From: Coccinella septempunctata
Lineage: Eukaryota; Arthropoda; Insecta; Coleoptera; Coccinellidae
DNA: 64,000 nt
Direction: 5' to 3'
Assembly: GCF_907165205.1 (NCBI RefSeq)
Contig: NC_058191.1
Span: 1,118,501 to 1,182,500, forward strand
This document shows, piece after piece, positions 21,149 through 33,603 of the stretch. Positions within the stretch are counted from its first letter, which is position 1, and every line of letters starts with the position of its first letter. The notes below the pieces were generated by a model that did no database searches, had not been told where the DNA came from, and saw only the letters and a list, made by a program, of their open reading frames with translations. Both the position numbers and the translations under genes were made by a program.

Positions 21149-24100
21149 ATGAAATAACGTATAAATTTCGTGACCATTCGTTTTTTCAATTGTGATTTTT
21201 ATATAAGATGAAATCAGTTACCTACTCCTAATGCGTATGTCAAAATATATGTTGACAGCCCATTTGCTGTATCAGAAGTATATAGAAGATTTCAAGATTC
21301 TCTGGTGTCTTCATTCGGAGACCACAAACAGACATGGAGGCCCTTTTTTTGAGAGGAATAACCGCTTCATCGTTTATGGAAATGCAATGTAGGTAGGTAC
21401 AGGGTATTTTTTCAAGCTGCACTCTCAATCCGAAATTGTTGAAATTATTGAATTTACTCATTCATATTTCACCATATCTACACTGAAAATTATCTAAAAA
21501 TTGAATGAACTATACCGAAGTTATTAATAAAAGTAAAATCGGAGGAATCGGACGAAGCACCCTGTATAGTCTCCATAGAGGCCCCGAGCCATAAACCAAA
21601 CATTGTTTATAAACTGTCTTTACTAATGTAAACTTCTCCTAAAATCTGACTGCCACCTCTAGAATCACCTTGTAAGTAGGAAGGTATGTTTGAGCCATAT
21701 CTAGGTAGGTACTAACTAATAAATATTTTAAGCCATGGACCAGTTGACACTAACGTTACTATGGATTTGGGGATGAGATGAAAAGAGTTAAACACCTACA
21801 ATCCCTTCAATCAATTTGTTTTCTGAAACCGCAATGGATTCGAAACTCATAGAAAACATTTAATATATGAAATATCAGAAAAGTTTCGTTCCTACCGTAT
21901 CGTTGAAGTCTCCAAAGAAACATCGAATTCTAGCTTGGATTGACGTGTTTGGCTTCCTTCCTTTCGCTTATACCTAGTAAGTGAACCGCACAGCACAGAG
22001 CATCAACTCCTACGCGAAAAACTGAGAGGAATTTGCCTGCTATCTCTGCAAGAGCTCGGTGATAAAATTTGTATCAAGCACAATTATTTTCGTCCTTCAG
22101 TGACATAAGAGGATTCGCATGTTGGGAATCAACTCCCGATAGACCTCCAGGATTAAAAGCCGATCTCGGAATTTGCACTGGACAAATTACTCCAGATTTC
22201 ATGTACAGTTCCGAAGCGACTCCCGCAGTTCTTCAACGGGGCAGGAATTCAGGCGCATTTAAAATCAAAGCCGGGGTAATAACACTATCAAAACCAGGCA
22301 GTTTCATTACAAATCACGTCCGCACAGATTAGATACAGAAATTATGGTTTCTCGAGCCGTCGCTATCAATCTCCAGTTCATTTCGAATTAAGATATGAGT
22401 GTGCTCGAATTTAGGACCACACCGTGTATGAAATATTTCGCTGGAGAGCAAGTGTGGCACGCAGCATAAAGGAGCAGGTGCAGAACACATTTGCCAGCTA
22501 CTTAATATGCAAACTGTGAGGCAGCTTAAGACCAAAATGTGATAAAATTTCAATAGTATTTTTCCGGTACTGGTAATTTGAAGTTCGGTAAAAATGGTGG
22601 GTACTCGGGGAATGCATTTTTCGTAATACACCTAGTGACAGCTCGGTCTCGTATATTTCGGTATAAACGAGTAGGATCTAGTTTTTTCGTCATTTTTTCG
22701 ATGTACATACGAGATATTTTGCGATTGAAGGTGTACTCTTAATAGGTGGTTAATGAATATCGATAAACTACAGCAGTTATTTATCGACGCAGTATGGAGA
22801 TCTTGTAAATGAGAACAATATCAATTAATCTCAGTCGTGTGCTAGCGATTTTTGTTCAACTGCGAAATTAAATCGAAAAAATTTTATAGGATACGGGTGT
22901 TTTGAATATTGATGAAGCTTGTAATTGTGTGATGATGAGGAGCTTGCTCAAGGTTGACTATGATATACCAGTATTGGTTTCTTGGTAACGAACGAGATAT
23001 GGCATGTCTTTGTTTTTCTTTGTAGCGGGATGTAACGAAGGTTGATCGAATCAAGGACCTGATCATTTCTTTTCAATATGCTATCACGATTCTGTATAAC
23101 CATTTTCGTATTAAGAGGTCACATTTATCCACTTCGATTGAAATAGAGCAAGCTTGTGATTTATTTCATCGGGTAGCATACCGATCATCCGTAAAATACT
23201 CACCGATATCACTTAAGATCTATCTTTTGTGAGTGAGGCAAGTTTAATTTCAAGGCCATCCTCAAGGTCATTGGAAGGTAATGTTCAGCATCTCAATTGA
23301 TAATAGTGGTCAGGAGAAGTGTAATCAGCGAGAAACTCTAAAACTGCATATTTGTACTGAATATTAGTACCAAAATGGCGATAGTTTCAGATTGTTTTTA
23401 TTTTGCTTAAATTTGCAATCGCAATTATTCCATATCTCCTTATAGCGTATCAGCCGCAAGAGCAGCGTTGATTGATTATTCAATAGGCAATTCAATAGGC
23501 TTATTTCTATATAAGTCTTCGAAACGCAAATCAGTTGTGGCCATTTAAAGTTGAAACTGGTGCCTTTTGGCATTTTAACAGTCTGACAGTCTGAAAATCG
23601 AAATAAATATACTGCTTTAGTTATTGAGCAGACTCCTTTCTGGATATCATTACCATTAGATTTTCCGAACTTGACCTTGCGATGATCTTGAAATCAATAT
23701 TCATCTTAGAATAGGGTATCCGCAATGTAACACATGCATTTTTGAATGAGGAATCAGCATTACGCAGATAATTCTTAGTATCAGGTGTCATGAAATATTC
23801 GGAAGAATGATTCAAAGAAAACAACTTTTTATTGAACAACAGTAAAACTAAAATGGTTGCTTTTAATCGCAACAATTCAACACAAGATCACATTGAGGTG
23901 AATGACACGAAATTTGAAATATCCGATGAAGTCACTTCCCAGGACACATTGTTGATTGAAGATTAGGCTGGACATGGCATAAAAAGGCTCTCAGTGGAGG
24001 AAAACTTTGATCCTGCATTTATGCGTTAGCAATATTATATTAGCCAAATACCTCAATAAAATAATTCTGATATCAGTATATCATGCTACTGTTGAGTTTA

Positions 24101-24251
24101 AGATCAGATTTGGAATAACAGTCTATGGTTCTGGAAACATGACAACACTCTTCATACTTCAAAAAGGCGATTCTCATCTTGGGAATATTAAAATATTAAG
24201 AATTTTGCAGAGGAAATTCAAGAAACTTGGGCAGTTGACAATATATGAAAT
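21149..24251. other. No gene; island at 22020-22440
   Basis: GCACCCTGTATAGT at about 21558 looks like the end of a MITE, but no partner end was found. Bases 22020-22440 are less AT-rich and apparently unique. The 87-codon + frame at 22069-22332 lies in that island without domain resemblance or splice context, so I do not call it. The rest is AT-rich. Confidence 0.35.
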
Positions 24252-24895
24252 ACAAGGTGAATCTTCGACTAGTACAAATATTTAAACAGTAGATTCTTGA
24301 GGTCAAAAGAAACACTTTTTTCCTAACCATTTTCGTCGAATAAGCTCTGTTTAAAAGATATAGACTGTTGAAAATCCATAAAAATATGTTATTTTTAGTA
24401 AAACGGTTTCATCGAATGAGATGAATTTCGGAATATAGTTTTTCATTCATTTGATAAACACAAGATGTCACCCACGTCTTCTAGTTTTCTCATTATGACC
24501 ATTACGTGCCAAAAAAATACCAAAAATTTGAACCCAACTCTTGCAATTAATTTGGACGCTATCTAATGAATATTTGTGTTATAAAATAAAAATATTCCTC
24601 ATTATTTTTTTTTATATTCAAAAAAAAAAAATATCTGTGAAATTCAAAAAATTGGGTACTTTAACCGAATGCAACCATTTTCAAAAGATCCACAGATGTG
24701 CAGTATCACAGATTTAGCTAGGTATTCTGTAGGTTTTTGTTTGTCCAGGTGTGATACAGGTTATCAGGATAAATTAGAATGGCGATATCTCTTTATCAGG
24801 ATTAAATCAGAAAAAATGGTATAGGAAAAAAGTGTTTCTTTTGACCTCAAGAATCTGCTGTTAAAATATTTGTACGGGTCGATAATTCACCCTGT
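24252..24895. repeat. Family A TIR element, copy 2 (most complete)
   Basis: The left end is ACAAGGTGAATCTTCGACTA. The right end in reverse is ACAGGGTGAATTATCGACCC. Both continue with a GTACAAATATTT block, then ACAG(T/C)AGATTCTTGAGGTC, AAAAGAAACACTTTTTTCCT and onward, so the inverted termini are about 90-100 bp. The element is 644 bp with no coding capacity. The centre contains text found in the other copies, such as CTCATTATGACCATTACGTG and ATCTAATGAATATTTG. It is a MITE-like non-autonomous element. The superfamily is not determined because no related transposase is present. Confidence 0.8.
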
Positions 24896-27595
24896 CTATA
24901 TTCAAGAATATCTTCTATTTTTCGACGAAAACCCACTTCTCTTGAGAAATTCAAAAGTGGGTATAGAAACAACAAGATCCCCTGATGTTAACTACCTCAA
25001 GTGTAATCTAACAACCACACAGAAACAACATGAATAAAGATGCCTCAAAGTTTATTTTAATCTGCCTACATAATTTAAGATCAATAATAAAATAAATTCT
25101 AACAAAAAACATTTATTCAAATAATGATTAGAGTTGGTACAGTACTCTTTTTCAAAATTTGTATCTTTTTTTAATGTATGAGTCTGTTTTATTTCATATT
25201 AGCATGGAAGTAAAGTGAATTGTTTGCTTCGTTTGCATTGCATTGTTTCTTACCCCTGTCTTAATCAGCCACCATTTCGTTTCACAAACACTTATGAACG
25301 ACCCTGCGCACACCTTTGGTACCTACTTAGGTAAAGCATGGATGATCAATTCATTTACATAAAAACAGAATATCCTCAGCGAAGATTTGAATGTTCCTCC
25401 ATATTCTAGAACACTAGAAATAGATTATACAAAACAAATATTAGCTTATAATGTGGATCTTTTATACTGAATGACAAAAAGTAACGCACAACAATTTTAT
25501 ATATATGCTTTTTACTTTATTGTAGAAAAATGAATTCCCAGGTAGTTTAGCTAACAAAAAATGAACTTTTTCATAGTTTTAACAGTAAAACACTTATACA
25601 ACAGAAGGATTGAGTTGATTTTTTTAATTATCCTTCTTATTCGCTTGCCCTATTTTGAATATCTCATATTTTCATTCGATTAATCAAATGGTAATATTTT
25701 TTCTATCTTATACTTGTCACTTCTTTTTTGAACATTTTAAATGAATTCATGATGATAACTATTGTCCTAAAGGAAACATATTTGTTTTAATATAACGTAT
25801 GATCCTACTCGAGTTAATATTGTTTCCTCAATTATATCCTATTATTGTATGTTTGCTCCAGGCCGGCCAGCTCCAAGACGACTATTCCACCACGGTCAAT
25901 ACCATATTTCTCATATCAATGCTGAAGTCGGTTAATTTTTTTCCCTTATTCATAATAGGGAAGCGAATCGAATTGTTAGCTATATACAATGAGGAACGGT
26001 CTGATTTCATACCAAGGATTATAGATAATGTGTTAGAATCCTTGATTTCATTATTTCATAGAACGTTTTTCTTGTGTTCTTATTTGGAATGCTTTAAGGA
26101 TTCCTTCTCTAGAAGAAAAGTCAGTTCAAAACAGCCAGTCATTTAGAATTGATATTTCATACATATATCCCAGCTGCTGTGGTGATTTCTTGTCACAAAA
26201 TGGTGTATTGTAGTTCTTCCATATAATTTTTTTCGAGCAGACCCTGCTTAGATATAGCTTCCTAAAAATGGTTTATGAAAAGCAATTTCCATTTTTTCCC
26301 TAAATATCAGATATCTGGCAGAATTGAAATTGAGAAGATATTCTTTGGGAATGAGAAGTTAATAGCAGAGGCTGCGCAAATTGAAAATTAATAAATCATA
26401 TGAAAAACCACACAATTTTCTGAAAAGCAATCCCACCCTTATATTTTTCTTACACCCTATATACTTTCACCATAATCGATTGGTCTATTTTGTCATCATT
26501 CCTTTTTTCAAGATTATGTTTTTCTTCTATCATCTCCATTTCAGTGTTGCCTTCAGTATCATGTTACTATACTAGGAACTCCGTTCAAATGGAGACGAAT
26601 GAATATTAAAATTTTTTTCTCAATCATATTTCATCTCCTTCGATCCTCAGTCAATTCTTCTTCATATTCATGCTACGTTATTATTTTTCCTGGAATGGAA
26701 TCACTCTAATACCTCGATTTGAATATTCATCAATCGTAATCACAGTGAGAGAGCTGAAGACTGAATTGTTGCATGCGCTGGTATGTCGGATGGAAATTTC
26801 GCACGGCCACTCACATAGTTACCTCCAAGATATTTATTTTTCCGACAACAACACAGTATCATGTTAAACGGTCGTTAAATAGACCACCAAATTGAATATG
26901 ATCTCCATTCAATTTTCGACGAGTTAACTTAAAATTCAATTATTTAGGCATTAAAATGATGGCGCGGGGACCTATGCCTCGCAAATTATACGTAATGAGT
27001 GGCTCTCAGTTTTTACATGTTTTCTGCTTATAATAATCAGGAGTATAAATGCCGAATGATCTTCTGTTGAAAGGAGATCGGGGTAATCAGGGAACGGAGG
27101 TAAATTGAAGACCGTTGACCTGATGCTGACCAATTGTATTCAGTATACTGGCTCTGTTTTGATATGGCATGAGAAATGTCTAATACGGCATATCTCACAA
27201 CTGTATATTACCTTCATATTGTCCAGGTTTAGGTTTTGTTTTCAATGAACCTGGACATTTTATCTATGTCGTTCAAATAACATGAAATCAGGCGTGTCGT
27301 TAATGTTTGAGGACTTAGTACCTTGTCCTTATAGAATGGTAGAGTTTTTTTACAGGGTAGGCAAAATTCGATGTCTACTGAGGGGATCTCGTGAACTATA
27401 GCAGCTAGAAAAAATCGGATAGCACATTCTCGAGCTATGTAAAAAAAGTAAAAAAGCTAATCTAAATCTGAAGCCAGAACTTCCTCATCGTTTCTTCATT
27501 TTGAGTAATGCACAAAAATTGGGAAATAGTCACTTTTTATAAAGCTGAATTACTCGATGTTTCAACACGTACCGAACATGATTATTCCATTCTAC
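24896..27595. other. No gene recognised; island at 26780-27110
   Basis: AT-rich, with several open frames of 60-115 codons (for example 25799-26146) that lack domain resemblance and carry the composition of the surrounding DNA. ACAGGGTAGGCAAAATTCGA at about 27354 resembles a transposon terminus without a partner. Confidence 0.35.
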
Positions 27596-27600
27596 AGGCA

Positions 27601-28882
27601 TGTTGATTGAATTGAGCGAAGCCTTCCTCCGACCTTCCTCATGTCGACGCTCCTGACTAGCTCCAGTATTCACGTATAGTACCCCAATTCTGCGGTGCGC
27701 TAATTAACCGAAGCAGCAGCCCCACTCTCAGTGTTTTCCGAAGCGAAACTATACATTATCTTATAACTCTTCTTGTTAACTCTGTTTAAGTAACTCCTCA
27801 TTGTTCTTACTCAGATTATTGTAACACCTCTTTAACTGTTCACCTCATCAAAGTTCGAAGTAATATTCTCCTTAAAGTCTTCTCGTTCAAAAGGTAATGT
27901 ACTCTCAGTCTTCTCAAAATTATTAATTAATCCTTTTCTATGTCCATGATTTCAGTATGTATGAAGTGTGTCCACGTGCGAGGTTACAGAAAATGTTGAT
28001 GATTCTCAGTTTTTACTGCTCATTTCAAAGTTTTTCTTGAGTCACCTCAATCACGAATAAATATTTCATTTTATATTACACCTCAAGATTTCCTCACACG
28101 AAAATGGATATGTAGCTATCACCAGAATTGAAACCTTCTCATGTCTTCCTCATCGATAATGACTACTGATTTATTGTTTCCTCATGATCATCTCCTTTAT
28201 TGGAATCAGTTTATTTCATTTTTCCAGTCAACCCTTGTTATCCTCTAACTTTCATATGACTAATTACTGTTGTCGAGTTTCAGATGAATGAATCCTCATG
28301 TGCACCGTAGATTTTGTAGTTTTCCTTCAGAACACGATGTGAACTTCTCAAATATGGTTCAACGGTCAGTGGTAAGCCTTACTGGTTGACGTCTCTCGAC
28401 TGGTTCCACCCTGGAAGGCCTGCTCTAGTAATCGTGCACACTCAATTGGTATGATTTGTTTTTTACACTTTGTATTCTCATTGATATATTCTCATATTCA
28501 TTCATCGTGCTCGACATACATGTTAGTTTTCAAGCCTTGTGCTCTTCTCGAGACCAACGATTAGTGGTTTCCCTCATTTAGTATTCAAATGTTCTTGTTC
28601 TTCTCATTTAACTTATAATATTCTTGCTCTATTCATATTTAAATTATAATTATTGCTCGACTCACTTAGTGTATTGATATCTCATTGATTGCCAGAATAT
28701 AGATGTGGTTTATATTTGCGTTTGTTAGTGTATTAGCCTTATGCAGGTGACTTATTCATTTTATCATTGTGAATTATATACAATATAAATGTTTTTACAA
28801 TACCATGTCCTACTCAATTATTTTGTCATACAGTCCAGTACTCTTTTTTTTTGCATAATCATAACACCCCCGATTTTGAACA
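27601..28882 (+). mobile_element. Solo LTR with 5-bp target duplication
   Basis: The element begins TGTTGATTGAATTGAGCG and ends CGATTTTGAACA, giving the canonical TG...CA. It is bracketed by AGGCA at 27596-27600 and 28883-28887. Its right part is repeated at the left edge of the window, where the flank differs. It is 1282 bp with no internal coding. An AATATAAATG-like signal near 28790 may be a degraded polyadenylation signal (AATAAA in the other copy). A 5-bp duplication fits Ty3/gypsy or BEL/Pao elements; without pol sequence I cannot choose. The solo state implies LTR-LTR recombination (inference). Confidence 0.75.
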
Positions 28883-28904
28883 AGGCACGTAATGTTTCAT
28901 ACTC

Positions 28905-29040
28905 CTAATTGAATATAAGTTGGGGAAGTACGATGTGGACACGTTCCTTATTGGTAGCTATATTTACGAGTTGAATCATTTACGTTGATTATGGGTGAAA
29001 TCAACGTGTGGGTGGATCGAGGTTTCAAAAACACATTGCG
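28905..29040. repeat. Dispersed ~130-bp repeat, also at 59495-59620
   Basis: Shared text includes GGACACGTT(C/T)C, TATTGGT(A/G)GCT, ACGAGTTGAATCATTT, a short variable part, GTGAAATCAACGT and ATGG/GTGGGT. The copies are diverged. No terminal repeats were resolved. The remaining bases to 29672 are AT-rich with nothing recognised. Confidence 0.55.
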
Positions 29041-29672
29041 AAACTCGAATAGTAACTTTTATTCGGCGCCCCTTATTACTAAATTTTTTTGACGTATAAT
29101 ATAGGTGTATGTATTTCTTTGGAGTCAAGCAGTGCGAACGAACCTGCCGCTTGAGCGTCTCAAACATTGGAGCAGTATTATAATTCTAATCCCTCGATGA
29201 AGGGTGATAACGTGCTTCAATCAAGGGAGTTTGCTGTAAATAAGTTGAAATATCTGTTTTCAAGGTTTGAAAATATTTCTGCTCGATCAAATTCTTCTAA
29301 TCTACTAGATCACAACAATTCCTGAATACTTATCCCATGTGTATTGCTCAGCGCTCAAATATTGATAGGAACTTTGAGAAATAATTGAGATGAAAACACT
29401 TTAACCCCTTGATTTTTGGTATAAGTACCAGGTAATTATAAAATCCGTCGTATGAATTATTTCCTGAATGGCAAATTTTAATCAAAGCAGTATAATCGAA
29501 TATGAGGGTTTCATTAGCTCCCGATTCAGTGTGATGATTAATGAAGTAGGAACTTTTCCATATAAGTCGAACATAATTTGAAAATCGATTCGAGTTCTCA
29601 ATCAACAATCCGTCAGTTATAATAAGTTAAAATAAACAAAGTATCCATTCTTCCACACAATTATCATCTCGA

Positions 29673-29793
29673 ATGAACAATGCAAAATCTTCGGAACCGA
29701 GAAAGAATCCATCAGACATCCGACAAGGGCGTATTGTCTTCAAGGAGGCCAATACAATACTCGATGAACTACATGTATACCGTAATACAAAAG
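29673..29793 (+). CDS. Candidate first coding exon of an unidentified host gene
   Basis: An ATG opens 40 codons reading MNNAKSSEPRKNPSDIRQGR then IVFKEANTILDELHVYRNTK. The frame runs into AAG|GTAAGT, a full-consensus splice donor (GT at 29794-29795), leaving phase 1; reading through gives a stop two codons later. Composition is less AT-rich than the flanks and the residue mix is protein-like. I do not recognise the product. No matching acceptor exon was established. A mariner lies just downstream (30236-31472) and would sit in the intron if the call is right. It could instead be a chance open stretch. Confidence 0.35.
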
Positions 29794-30235
29794 GTAAGTG
29801 AAGAAGAAAAAACTCGTAACAGTAATCCCGTCTAGCCGTTTAGCCAGACTGTAACTAATAGAAAACACGTGCTCGTTCCATTCCATCTAGCAGGCGTCTC
29901 GTAAGCTAAGGATGTTAGACATAACATTTATTTACAAACACCTGGCGCTTACCTTCATGGTCCTGTTAACATAATAAACACATATGCGCGTATGGCCTGG
30001 TCTTAGACCAGTAGTTATGTAGGGTATGATGTCGTTTTGTTGTTTCAAGGAATACGTAGAGGATGTTTTCTTTGTTATTGTTTGTCTTAGTTCAGTCTTT
30101 TGGAATCGAGCTCATGGCAAAAAAATCACTCTTGAAATTTTGTCTCTATGAGACTTGTGAATTCCAAGAAAAATAAAGAAAATCTAAATTTTATGCTAGG
30201 GACAAAAAAAACAGAACAACCAGTACCAATACATA

Positions 30236-31472
30236 CGGGGATATATTGAAAAATTCTCAGCCTACTATTGAACGAAACAAAATTTCAATTTCAAAATATT
30301 TTATTACCTACTCAACATATTCTCCTCTTAATTGTATACATTTATTACAGCGAATCTGCAACGTCTCTAAACTTTAAAAAAAAAGTTGCTTCTTGCTCTG
30401 CAAACCGGACCTCCACAGCTTTTGCTACCTTCTCGTTGGAAGAAAATTTACGATTTTTTAAATTTTTTTCAGTTGAGGAAAGAGATGATAGTCGAATGGA
30501 GTCAAATCTGGTGAGTGAGGGGGGTGTTCTAGTAACTCAAACCCTAAATCAAGGATTTTTTGCATGGCAACATGAGATTTGTGTGCAGGGGCGTTGTCCT
30601 GCAAAAACAAAACACGTTTGGATAGCTTTCCGCGTCTTTTCTCTTTAATTTTTTTCCGTAGAGTGTTCAGTAATGTCGAATAGTAATCTCCGGTTATTGT
30701 TCTACCCTAATCCAAAAAATCAATCATGATCACTCCATGGCAATCCTAAAAAACTGAAGCAAGAAGTTTTCCAGCTGATTTTTGGACACGGATTTTTTTA
30801 CGTCTTGGAGAACCAGAGTGTGGCAATTCCATCGATTGTTGCTTTTTTTCTGGATCGTAGAAATGTACCCAAGACTCATCTATGGTAAAAATTCGGTTTA
30901 AGAAGTCTTCATCGTTTTCAAATCGAGCACAGATCGAACGCGATGCTTCTACCCTTACACGCTTTTAGTCAACATTCAAACATTTGTGGATCCATTTTGC
31001 AGCAATTTTTCTCATGTCCAAATTGACGTTTCAGTCCAATTGGACGGTCTGATAAAATCATGTCATGAACTGCATCGATATTTTCGGGGACTGACACAGA
31101 ATCTGGCCTTCCCGATCGGTCATCATCTTCAAATTCTTCAATGGAAAATTTACCTCTCTTGAAGCTTGGCTTGCAGTCCAATTTTTCACGGTCGCATACG
31201 AAGGACATTGATCACCAAGGGTATTAAGCATATTTTCGTAAATCTGTTTACGTCTTGACCCTTTTAAATACAGATACTTGATGATGGCTCGATACCTCAA
31301 TTTTTCGATTTTCACAATTTCGGTGGATATCTTCTTTCTTTTAATTTATTGCGCAACTCTGGTTTACTTTTTTGACCTCAAACATCACACTGATACTTCT
31401 CATGAGTTATTGTTCATTGCTATTTTTATGCAAGGAACTGGTGAACGGTAACTAGATATCAATACATCCTCG
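30236..31472 (-). mobile_element. Mariner element, near full length, decayed (copy B)
   Basis: Termini CGGGGATATATTGAAAAATT (left) and, in reverse, CGAGGATGTATTGATATCTA (right) are flanked by TA at 30234-30235 and 31473-31474, giving 1237 bp. The minus strand encodes the N-terminal helix-turn-helix region (IIKYLYLKGSRRKQIYENML, then GDQCPSYATVKNWTAS), then SVPENIDAVHDMILSDRPIG. Further down, the region of the first Asp, the DNAPAH-like block and the final SPDL...DYHLF-like block survive only in broken frames. Full-length mariners encode about 345 residues; here multiple frameshifts and stops prevent that. Confidence 0.85.
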
Positions 31473-31474
31473 TA

Positions 31475-32468
31475 TATTGGAAATAATTTCTAGGAATATA
31501 TTTGTTCGAGTCAGAAAAAAACTATTATTTTTTCAATCAGTAGTTTCAACAGAGTATTCGCTCATTACAGATTTAATAAAAATGTAGAAGTAGACGTAGT
31601 TGGAAGAAGCTGTCAACAAAATGTTCAAGAAATATTTTTATGTATAGTTTCACATTGTTATCAGAAAAAATATTTCATTTATTCATATTATTATTATATT
31701 TTGATTTTCATACGATAAACATCATCCTGTACGATGACAAGGCTCTATAAAGAGTGTAAGTGAATAGTTACTGAAAAATCTGAGAGATTACTTCTTCTCG
31801 GAAAGTGATGATGGTCTTCCATATGAACTTGCAGGGAATAAAAATGTGTTTGGCAAGAAACTTTTGTAGTTACTCATATCATAACATTCGACAATTTTTG
31901 ATAGTTTCATTCATTTTAAACGAATAAGGTTTCCTAGGTATTCTTGATAAATTTAAAGGTTTCTGAGAAAAATTCTCAACAGATTGAAAGCGTGTTTCGT
32001 TGATACCCGCTGATATTATGGAGGAACATCACCAGAATTATTTTTGATTACCCTCTCGCTCCTCTCTGTTCCATTTCATTACTCTCAGTTCTCTGGTTTC
32101 TGAGAAAAAACATAAATATTGCTGTTTAGGTGTCATCTCTAGGGAGCTGTATTCAATAAGGAGCTGCTAAAAAAAAATTGATTCAAATATGAAAGACCCA
32201 CACTATTTTTTGACAAAGTATCACTTCTTGAATTTCTTCTCGACTGTTTACTCACACCCTGTGTACTAGATATTAAATCTGTTGAATAAATTTCCTCATC
32301 AAAATTTTCGGTACATTTAGTATGCTTCATGCAATGATTCAATTCGGAGAATTTCTCAATATTTGATCAATAGGATACCCCCGAAAGAATAACCACAGAG
32401 ATCTGGATGATCGTAGTCTCATATTACCGTAATTGAAAATCTGCTTGTATATGCTAATGTGATTGTAG
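31475..32468. other. AT-rich spacer, nothing recognised
   Basis: No repeat match or coding signal. The 67-codon minus frame at 32139-32342 has no family resemblance. Confidence 0.35.
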
Positions 32469-32888
32469 AGAAGTGCTGTTTACTCACGGCTTTGAAATTG
32501 ATGATGCTGCGCTTAATTGGGATGCAGCGAGAGATCTTGCAGATATGTAAGGTGTCATTATGAAAAATCAATCAGTTCGATAACGCATGCATTATTCCGT
32601 TTACGTTTCAGATGTGACTGCGCATCAGATGGGCTCGATAGGATACACGAAATCCCTGGAGATAATCGCGAATTTTTCGTGAAATATTCTCGGGCTCTGT
32701 GTGGAAACAGCGTTAAACGTAAATTGTGCATCAGTTTCGTGTTACAGGGGGTTTTGTTATTATATGCAAGCACGGCATGTGTCTACTCTATAAATATGCA
32801 TTTCAATTGCTCCTATACGTTTGAATTAATTCATCGATGTTGGTTTTGCTTTTCATGTTCTATTCATTTAACTTTTCTGAATTCATAA
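32469..32888 (+). CDS. Candidate two-exon coding region, product unknown
   Basis: An acceptor-like GTGATTGTAG precedes 32469. The following 78 bases are open and encode EVLFTHGFEIDDAALNWDAA then RDLAD. A GTAAGG donor at 32547 and TTACGTTTCAG acceptor ending 32611 define a 65-bp intron of normal insect size. Joining keeps the frame open into ICDCASDGLDRIHEIPGDNR, then EFFVKYSRALCGNSVKRKLC, and on to a stop at 32886-32888. The last third becomes hydrophobic and AT-rich, so the true exon probably ends earlier, or the whole is a spurious or conserved non-coding stretch. No homologue recognised. Two frames are open across the first exon, which weakens the call. Confidence 0.3.
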
Positions 32889-33377
32889 GTGAATCAGGAA
32901 AAAATGCCCTTTCTATTATAACATAGTGGAACATATATTTTGTTCCATTTTGACATTTAAAGACGACATTATTCAACACACAGCAACGAGAGTGAGTTGT
33001 CGTGTTTATCTATTCAGTGAAATAAATTCACCAGTGAAATGAATTAACATGGCCATGAGGGAATAAACGACATCAGAGTTTTATCATTTGAAACCTAATC
33101 CAAATAGAATAAAAATTTGTATAAAACACGTAAGTTAAAAATGTTTATTCATTCGAAGAAATAAACCTACTCGCCCTTTGGGCTCATGATTCAAATTTTC
33201 TTCTTATGAATAAACATTCATTTAACTCACTCATTGTCTATAAGAAAGAAATAATACTTCATTATTAGTGATATTGATTATTATAAACTAGAAAACGTTT
33301 TGTCCATTGGATGCATATTTTTGTTATTCCTTATGCAATTTTCTGTTAAATTATAAAAGTATTATAAGTGAAGAGGA

Positions 33378-33595
33378 CCAATGGAATGGCCACCATACTC
33401 TCCAGACTTGACTACCTAAGATTTTTTCCTCTGGGGACATTCGAATTCGGCTGTGTATAAAACACAGCTCCAAGATATCTAGAAGACTTGAAATATAATA
33501 ATAGAAGATACATGCCGAAAAATTCAAGTTGAAATTTTACAAAACGTAAGGACCGAATTTGAAAATAGGTTACATTTGTGAGAGTAGAGGACAAC
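33378..33595 (+). pseudogene. Relic of a Tc1/mariner-like transposase C-terminus
   Basis: The frame reads MEWPPYSPDLTT, stop, DFFLWGHSNSAVYKTQLQDI, stop, and later CRKIQVEILQNVRTEFENRL. The blocks match the terminal part of a group of insect IS630-Tc1-mariner transposases (W-P-x-x-S-P-D-L-T-P-L-D-F-F-L-W-G, then R-I-x-x-x-C-x-x-I, then V-x-x-x-F-x-x-R-L). The Asp of SPDL and the Asp of DFFLWG are both retained. At least three in-frame stops make it dead. The right end of the parent element is probably near 33903, where TTGACACTCTGTA looks like a terminal sequence. Confidence 0.65.
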
Positions 33596-33603
33596 ATTGT
33601 GAA

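Noticed and set aside
22069..22332. 87-codon frame in a less AT-rich island
   Set aside because: No recognised family, weak start and no splice sites; kept as island only.
25799..26146. 115-codon open frame on the + strand
   Set aside because: Composition matches flanking AT-rich DNA, and no family blocks were recognisable.
30268..30648. 126-codon open frame on the + strand
   Set aside because: Antisense of mariner copy B; the real coding sense is the minus strand.
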